From: Cryphonectria parasitica EP155
Lineage: Eukaryota > Ascomycota > Sordariomycetes > Diaporthales > Cryphonectriaceae
Reading direction: 5' to 3'
Assembly (NCBI RefSeq): GCF_011745365.1
Contig: NW_024468910.1
Location: 4,306,068 to 4,370,067 of the forward strand
Length of the DNA: 64,000 bases
Shown one piece after another: positions 58,075-64,000 of the stretch (positions are counted from its first letter, which is position 1; the number at the start of each line of letters is the position of its first letter). The notes under the pieces were generated by a model, which was given only the letters and a program-made list of their open reading frames with translations, was not told the DNA's origin and ran no database searches. The position numbers and the translations under genes were made by a program.

Positions 58075-58177
58075 GTGGGAAGGAACGACTGCTCGGATAG
58101 CAGCTACCCTAACAGCTACCCGTATTTACTACATAAATTGAGCTAGACAGGAGTTCTTCTCTTCTCCTCTTCAATCA
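58075..58177 (+). repeat. Inverted repeat arm A (103 bp)
   Basis: From GTGGGAAGGAACGACTGCTC to TCCTCTTCAATCA. It is the exact reverse complement of 58274-58376. It contains a 54-bp core (58103-58156) that recurs at 58982-59035. Confidence 0.9.
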
Positions 58178-58205
58178 AAAAAAAAAAAAAAAAAAAAAAA
58201 AAAAA
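58177..58205. repeat. 29-base poly-A tract
   Basis: Starts at the last base of arm A and forms part of the loop between the two arms. Confidence 0.9.
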
Positions 58206-58273
58206 CAATGTTGGTTAGCAAGTACGTACGTACGATGTTCGCTGTGATGGGTGTTGATTGTTGTTGTTATTGT

Positions 58274-58376
58274 TGATTGAAGAGGAGAAGAGAAGAACTC
58301 CTGTCTAGCTCAATTTATGTAGTAAATACGGGTAGCTGTTAGGGTAGCTGCTATCCGAGCAGTCGTTCCTTCCCAC
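58274..58376 (-). repeat. Inverted repeat arm A' (103 bp)
   Basis: Exact reverse complement of 58075-58177. The 96-bp spacer has the poly-A tract and then AAC-type sequence (on the minus strand) with a GTAC-rich stretch. Confidence 0.9.
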
Positions 58377-58503
58377 ACTGGCAGTCTTTAAAATGTGATG
58401 ATGCTCCATTCTTCCAACCTTGACGAGTGTCGTCAGTTCACTCGTCCCTGTCACTGTCCCAAAATTTCCACCCCTCCACCCTCCGACGACGGTCGTCTTC
58501 GAT

Positions 58504-58977
58504 TCAGACGAAGGAATCGTTGTCATCATCATGGTCGGACTCGCCCACATCGAGGTTCGTGAATTCAAAGGGGTTATCATCGTGGTCGGGGTTGCTGTTG
58601 TGATCGGGGTCAACGGGCGTCGCAGCGGGGGTCTTGGGATTGGCGGCAACCTTGGCTGTGGTCTTGCGGGGGGTCGGAATGTATTTGCGTGCGATGGTTT
58701 TGATGCTGGCTGGGCGGAGTCGTTCGACCTTCGTCCAGTTCAGGAAGCCCTGCAGTTCCGTCAAGAGAGTAACCCATTTCTTGGTCTCGGCCTTGGTGTC
58801 GCCAGCATAGTCCCAAAGCTTGCCGGGAATCGCAGCACCGCCAACGAGGGCCGTAATGGCCAAAATGGTGTGCTTGGTGTGCTCGTTGTTCATCGCGAGT
58901 TCCAGACGAAGGTTGCGTACGATGTTGTTGGATGAGTATTGTTTGTCCCACGCCTTGAGACCATCGATAACCCTGTC
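58504..58977 (-). pseudogene. Truncated reading frame between inverted repeats
   Basis: The minus-strand frame ends at 58504. The first ATG is at 58893 (129 residues, MNNEHTKHTILAITALVGGA), but the frame is open and coding-like upstream (AWDKQYSSNNIVRNLRLELA) right up to the repeat boundary at about 58978, and enters the repeat without another ATG before a stop. This looks like a 5'-truncated gene cut by the repeat. The C-terminus is acidic (ESDHDDDNDSFV). I do not recognise the family; a gag-like capsid fragment is one possibility because of its helical composition. Confidence 0.45.
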
Positions 58978-58981
58978 GACT

Positions 58982-59043
58982 GCTACCCTAACAGCTACCC
59001 GTATTTACTACATAAATTGAGCTAGACAGGAGTTCCTTCCCAC
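58982..59043 (+). repeat. Third repeat copy B (54-bp core plus end)
   Basis: Positions 58982-59035 match the core of arm A exactly and in the same orientation. The next bases complete CCTTCCCAC, the same terminal sequence that ends arm A'. The left side (CGACTGCTACCC) looks like arm A with a 12-bp deletion. Confidence 0.8.
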
Positions 59044-60756
59044 AGTCTTCAACAAAACCTTTCAACTCCAGCATCTTTTAATTATAAATTTGGCTATGAG
59101 CAGGAAGAAGCAATTTACATTTCTAAACTTTTTATTTTTACTTTTGTACAATTTCTTATCGCATTCTTAAACATTTTTCTAGAATTTTTTATTACATTCT
59201 TAAACTTTTCTTTGCAGTTTCTTATCGTGTTTTCCAAACATTTTTCCTGTCTCCTTCTTTCATATTATCAGCTTGAGACTAACTTGGAATCATCGGTACT
59301 TTGCTCGACTTTTCAGAAACTTTTTATAAGCTGCTCACCTTGCTGCTCTTGGAAGTTGGTGGTAGTGGAAGTTCCTGGTCGATTCTACTCATGTGCATAT
59401 GGGAAAGGGGAACGCCCTTAGAATTATCAGCACCTTGCTCAGCTTTTTGACTTAGACTGTGAGAGTTTACCTTGCTGCTCCTGATATTGATAGAAGAGAG
59501 CTGCTGAGCCATGTTGAGCTCAGTCAAGTCAACCGCAAGACCAATCTAGATTTGAAAATTCCCGTTCATAGTATCGAATTGGTGCTGCTATTTGGACCAA
59601 GTTCAATATTGGGTCCTGACTTCAGGATTGCTCGAAATTGTGGGCGCAGTAGCACCCAAAGGGTCTGAGATATAGGTGACAAAAGAGAAAAGGGAGGTTT
59701 CCTGAAGCGGTGCTTGAACGGGGGGAGGGGAAAAAAAAATCTCTACTGTCGAGAGGATCATAGAGATGAGTTACTGCAAACCTGGATTGCAATTGTCGCT
59801 ACTCTAATACTGTAGCATATCTTATCAGAGGCTGCTTTAATAACCACCGCTATAGAGTATTGCTTAATTAGTTTCAACATAGCTGTAGAGATTGTCCATT
59901 ACTCAACTGATGTCCTTGTTGTTACCTGTCAGCTATAGCCAATCAGGAAGCACCCCTGCATCAGCCAGTATAGAGCAGAATGAAGGCAACTATATTATGT
60001 ACCCAAGCATATACACACACACTCTCTCTGTCTCTCTCTGTGTTTGTCGGTTTCTATCTCCACCTTTGCTTCCTTTTCTTTTCTCCTTGGTTCTTTTTCT
60101 TGGCGGAGAGTACCCATTGTAGAGCCTCCGTTGGGGGTTCTGTAGATAGACTGCCTGCCTATCACATTGCTTCTCATCTGAGGCCTAGGGTTTTCCAAAT
60201 GCAACTAAGTTACGTACACTCCATACTACAGGATTCTAACAGATGTCAGTCTCTCACTCCGTATTTAGCCGTCGTGACATCTTCCTCCCCGTCTCATTAT
60301 CAAATTGAATCTGTGCAGGGCAGCAGCAAAGAAAGGCGCAGCTCCGTATCGGTCCAGCATCCCGTACTAATTCGCTAGAGGCCCAGAGCAGTGGGCCGCT
60401 ATCGGGGGCCAGGATTGAAAGCACAACACCCCATTGGCCAATTGCACCACAACTGCGGGGTCTAGCTTCTCCGCAGCCCGCCCGGGCGATATGTTGAACC
60501 GCTGGCAGCCGAGCAGGCAATGTCGAGTATGTAGCTCTCGATAGTTACTGCCCTTCATAGAGCTGATAATAAGAACAAGGGAGAGGGTCAATTCAGACAA
60601 GTTTACTATCCTCTGTCACATCTGACAATCAGCTCCCGTCTCTTGAGGTTCAACAGCCTCACAAAGCAGTGGTATCTTCGTCTCCCTAGTCCTCCTTCTC
60701 TACTCCTTCCCTCACCTTCACAGATAAGGACTGCTCCTTGATCTTCGACGACCATC
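59044..60756. other. Intergenic, 1.7 kb, AT-rich then P5CDH promoter
   Basis: 59050-59330 is very AT-rich, with repeated T-runs and two partly similar segments (TTTCTTATCG...). A CT/GT-rich stretch lies at 60010-60060. Around 60400-60470 a tRNA-like A box is present on the minus strand, without a cloverleaf. The last 150 bp are the leader of the P5CDH gene. Confidence 0.5.
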
Positions 60757-62687
60757 ATGGCTTCTCGCAGGGTCAGTCTCCTGTCCCTCAATGCGAGGTC
60801 GGGTGCCCGTTCCAGCTCTCCCCTCCCGTCATCCAGGCTCATAGGGAGGCCATCACCATGTGGCTTTGCCACGAGTACACGCAGGGCATCTGTGCTAGCG
60901 ACCTTCAAGACACCAAAGGTCTTGAACGAACCAAACGTGAGTCGCCACCAACGAGACCATGCTCAATCTTCGTCATTATAGGGCGCGAGGTTCTGACTGC
61001 TGTTCATAGCACCATTATGCAAAGGGCTCTGCCCAACGGGATGGGCTGCTGTCTGCGGTCCAGGAGATGAAGGGCAAAGGCACGATAGAGGTGCCGATAG
61101 TAATTGGTGGTAAAGAGGTCCGTACGGAAAGCTAACCGGGCACCTCTTATTTCTGTCTCTCAGCATGGCTCACACGCGCCCCTCTATCCACAGGTCAAGA
61201 CGTCTTCCACCGGCAAACAGCTCAATCCATCCAATCATTCAGAAGTTGTGGCGACATACTCCAAGGCCGGTCCTGAGCATGTCGAGCAGGCCATCAGCTC
61301 TGCACTGGCCGCCAGGGAGGCATGGGCATCTCTTCCCTTCGCAGACCGAGCAGCGGTCTTTCTCAAGGCGGCAGATCTGGTTGCTACCAAGTACAGGTAC
61401 GACATTATGGCCGCTACAATGCTGGGCCAGGGCAAGAACGCGTGGCAGGCTGAGATCGACGCCGCCGCCGAGCTGTGTGATTTTCTACGGTTCAACGTCC
61501 AGTACGCCGAGGAGCTCTACGCACAACAGCCTGCGCACAACGCCCCCGGCGTGTGGAGCAGGATCGAGTACCGGCCCCTCGAGGGCTTTGTCTACGCCAT
61601 CACGCCTTTCAACTTCACCGCCATCGCCGGCAATCTACCTGGCCTCCCTGCCCTCCTGGGCAATGTCGTCGTCTGGAAGCCATCTGACTACGCCATTGCC
61701 TCCAACTGGCTGCTCTACAACATCTTCCTCGAGGCAGGACTGCCCAAGGACGTGATCCAGTTCGTCCCTGGCGAGCCCGAGGAAATCACCAAGGTCGTCC
61801 TGGGCCACAAGCAGTTCGCTGCCCTCCACTACACCGGCAGCACAGCTGTGTTCCGCAAGCTGTACGGCCAGATTGGGGAGGGCATCGCCCAGGGCCGGTA
61901 CATCGGCTACCCTCGTATCGTGGGCGAGACAGGCGGCAAGAACTTCCATATCATCCACCCGACCGCGGATCTCGACAACGCAGCCAAGCAGACGGTGCGC
62001 GGGGCCTTCGAGTTCCAGGGCCAGAAGTGCAGCGCTACGTCGCGCCTGTATGTAGCCAAGAGCGTCTGGCCGGCGCTCAAGGAGAAGCTGGTCGCGGAGA
62101 CGGAGAAGCTCAAGGTTGGTGTGCCGTGGGAGGCGCAGAACTTTGTGGGTCCCGTCATCCATGAGGCCTCCTTCAAGAAGCTCAGCGGGGCCATCGACGC
62201 CGCCAAGGATGACAAGGAGCTCGAGCTAGTCACCGGTGGCCGGTACGACGACTCCAAGGGCTACTACGTGCATCCCACCATCTATCAGACGACGAACCCA
62301 GCGCATTCTTATCTGAGAAGTGAGTTCTTTGGACCGATCCTCACGGCGTACGTGTACGACGACAGTCAGCCCGACGGGTTCGTCAAGGCGTGCGAGCTGG
62401 TGGACTCCACGTCCGAGTATGGCCTGACGGGCTCGGTGTTTGCAGCCGACCGCGCAGTTGTGAGGGTCGCAGAGGATGCGTTGCGCAATGCGGCCGGCAA
62501 CTTCTACATCAACTGCAAGAGCACCGGCGCGGTGGTGGGACAGCAGCCGTTCGGGGGCGCAAGGGCCTCCGGCACCAATGACAAGGCGGGAAGCGCGGCG
62601 ATCATGGGCCGGTTTGTCAGCATGAGGACCATGAAGGAAGAGTTTGGGGCGACCACCAGGGTCGAGTATCCGAGCAATGAGGTCTGA
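60757..62687 (+). CDS. PUT2: Delta-1-pyrroline-5-carboxylate dehydrogenase, mitochondrial
   Basis: Predicted 593 residues. Model: 60757..60936, 61010..61117 and 61194..62687. It oxidises glutamate semialdehyde/P5C to glutamate with NAD+, the second step of proline catabolism in the mitochondrial matrix. The N-terminus MASRRVSLLSLNARSGARSS is a typical presequence. Exon 2 gives HHYAKGSAQRDGLLSAVQ, characteristic of P5CDH and absent from other aldehyde dehydrogenases. The core has ITPFNFTAIAGNLPGLPALL, WKPSDYAIASNWLL, HYTGSTAVFRKL, GETGGKNFHII, and FQGQKCSATSRLYV with the catalytic Cys. The C-terminus has QQPFGGARASGTNDKAG. The exon 2 donor is GTCCGT, weaker than the others here, but the join VIGGKE|VKTSSTGKQLNPSNH fits the family. 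Confidence 0.95.
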
Positions 62688-63201
62688 GCGTACGATCAAG
62701 TACGGGGAAGCCATTCCGACAATTGCATATCGGCACATTCATCGAATCTTCCAAAAATGGAACAGGATGGTTTGCAGTTCAAGGTTACGATCGGCATGTG
62801 ACAGGCAAAAGTGGTCTAGATGTGCCGGGTTTCCTCTTACAGCTCAGCAGCACAAGAGCATGATGCTGCCCCGTTTTGGGATGAAGGTCGCAGCACGTGA
62901 GCAGTGTCACGAGTGTGGAAGGACCCGGGGTTGCTGCAGGTGAGCACGTGGGTACCTCTCAGGCCAGGAAGCTTGGAAAAGTGGTCCTGTCTGAAATCGC
63001 TAGCCAGCCAATGTTCATCTTGATTCGAATCATGCCTCAGGTGCTGACTGCTACTCTGTAGTAATTTATGTGCACCCTTCTGTCAGACCCCGAATTTCAT
63101 GCTAACCTAGGAAGCCTGTAGGGAGAGTACCAGAAAAGTGCTGATGGTGTATACATGTCGCTTGTGCACACTGAAGGTAGAACGGAAGAAGAACTCCAAT
63201 C

Positions 63202-63232
<31 letters not shown>

Positions 63233-64000
63233 GTCACACATGTATATTCCAGAGCATGTGAGCTAGTTTCGTAGGCCTCAAATAGTCTCCCTTGATTGAA
63301 GAGATGAGTGAGAGGGTTGCTGAGAGGAGAAAAAGAAGGAGAAACCCCCACGTCCCTCGAAACTTTCCCCACGTCCCTCAACTTAACGAATTTCTATCCA
63401 AAGTACCATGGTAGCACCGAGCGGCAGTAGCTAGAACTGAGTAGGCAAGGTGGAAACAGCACTACCATAGTATTGTCATGGCATATCTTATGCTGGACTA
63501 GAGCGTAGCAGCGTTTCGTAGCTTGCGTAAGATGTACTGTATAGCACTATGCGCAGTAGTAGGAGACGGTTGGCCTCGCGTGTCATGGATCAGGGCGGCT
63601 CCATTCTCAACGCAGCGTCAACAGCACGAGGCGCCATGCTCGACGCCTATTCGCTGCTGCTCACACGAGCACTTGCCGGGAACGACCACCTTCTCTCTCA
63701 CACCCAAGAATTCTCACCACGAGGGTAATGACAGGACCAAGTGCAACGGACAGAAAAGATTTGGGACAGAAAAAAGAAAAAAAGATGATAGGCCGAAAGT
63801 CTTTGGAGCTGGAGCCCATTGGAGGGGAGGGTCGCGTTCTTCTAAGTCGAGCTGTGTATTGCTCGTGCCATCTTCTTTTTGCCTTCTTTCCCCTCTTTCC
63901 TTCAAGATAGTAGAGGAAGTCACATGGGTGATTCTTTCTCGTTCTCGCTACTGTCCTTTCTAATCGTCGCCTCGTTCATTCAGTCTAGGCTTCTCTCCCC
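62688..64000. other. Intergenic, right edge
   Basis: 3' flank of the P5CDH gene and then sequence without a supported gene. A CT microsatellite lies at 63200-63234. The last 300 bp are rich in A/G and C/T runs, and a gene just beyond the window could have its leader here. Confidence 0.5.
63200..63234. repeat. (CT)n microsatellite
   Basis: About 35 bp of CT repeat interrupted by two GT steps. Confidence 0.85.

Noticed and set aside
60395..60470. tRNA gene
   Set aside because: Only an A box fits; no acceptor-stem pairing or proper T arm could be formed.
61635..62738. Long minus-strand frames over the P5CDH gene
   Set aside because: Opposite-strand shadows of a conserved dehydrogenase.

Overview
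The window looks like nuclear DNA of a filamentous ascomycete, most likely a Sordariomycete (Pezizomycotina). The evidence is short GT-AG introns of roughly 50-190 nt in most genes, pyrimidine-rich leaders, a Clr5-domain gene, a CHORD-CS protein, a WIP/verprolin-type actin regulator, and a degenerate Copia retrotransposon with transition-type damage resembling RIP. I inferred the species group from protein character only. Exon joins were worked out by hand, and every multi-exon model given keeps an open reading frame of a length divisible by three.

Layout. 0.7-4.5 kb: VPS33 (HOPS/CORVET SM protein) and a UBE2W-type ubiquitin-conjugating enzyme, both minus. 6.3-7.9 kb: a calcium/calmodulin-type protein kinase. 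10.0-12.1 kb: a Clr5-domain protein. 13.3-14.9 kb: an uncharacterised fungal protein. 14.9-19.2 kb: a gene-free stretch. 19.2-21.5 kb: histidyl-tRNA synthetase with two plausible starts (mitochondrial and cytosolic). 22.5-23.8 kb: a membrane-anchored charged protein. 25.5-34.2 kb: a compact cluster of inosine-uridine nucleoside hydrolase, LSM8, a glutaredoxin-like protein, an HpcH/HpaI aldolase, an MFS sugar transporter and a cupin. 35.4-44.1 kb: CHORD-CS protein, a four-span membrane protein, a mitochondrial membrane protein and a verprolin/WIP protein.

45.4-53.2 kb: one full-length Ty1/Copia-type LTR retrotransposon (7,745 bp). It has identical 167-bp LTRs, a GTAAT target duplication, a primer-binding site that fits the initiator-tRNA anticodon arm, a heavily broken gag-pol, and between pol and the 3' LTR a spliced gene on the opposite strand. 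That antisense gene and the contrast between identical LTRs and a dead interior are the most unusual features here.

54.9-57.8 kb: a PhoD-like phosphatase. 58.1-59.0 kb: a cluster of perfect inverted repeats around a truncated reading frame. 60.8-62.7 kb: delta-1-pyrroline-5-carboxylate dehydrogenase. The genes are mostly housekeeping (vacuolar tethering, ubiquitin, tRNA charging, RNA processing, actin, proline catabolism) and do not form one pathway. Only the aldolase-transporter-cupin trio at 29.3-34.2 kb hints at a shared catabolic role.
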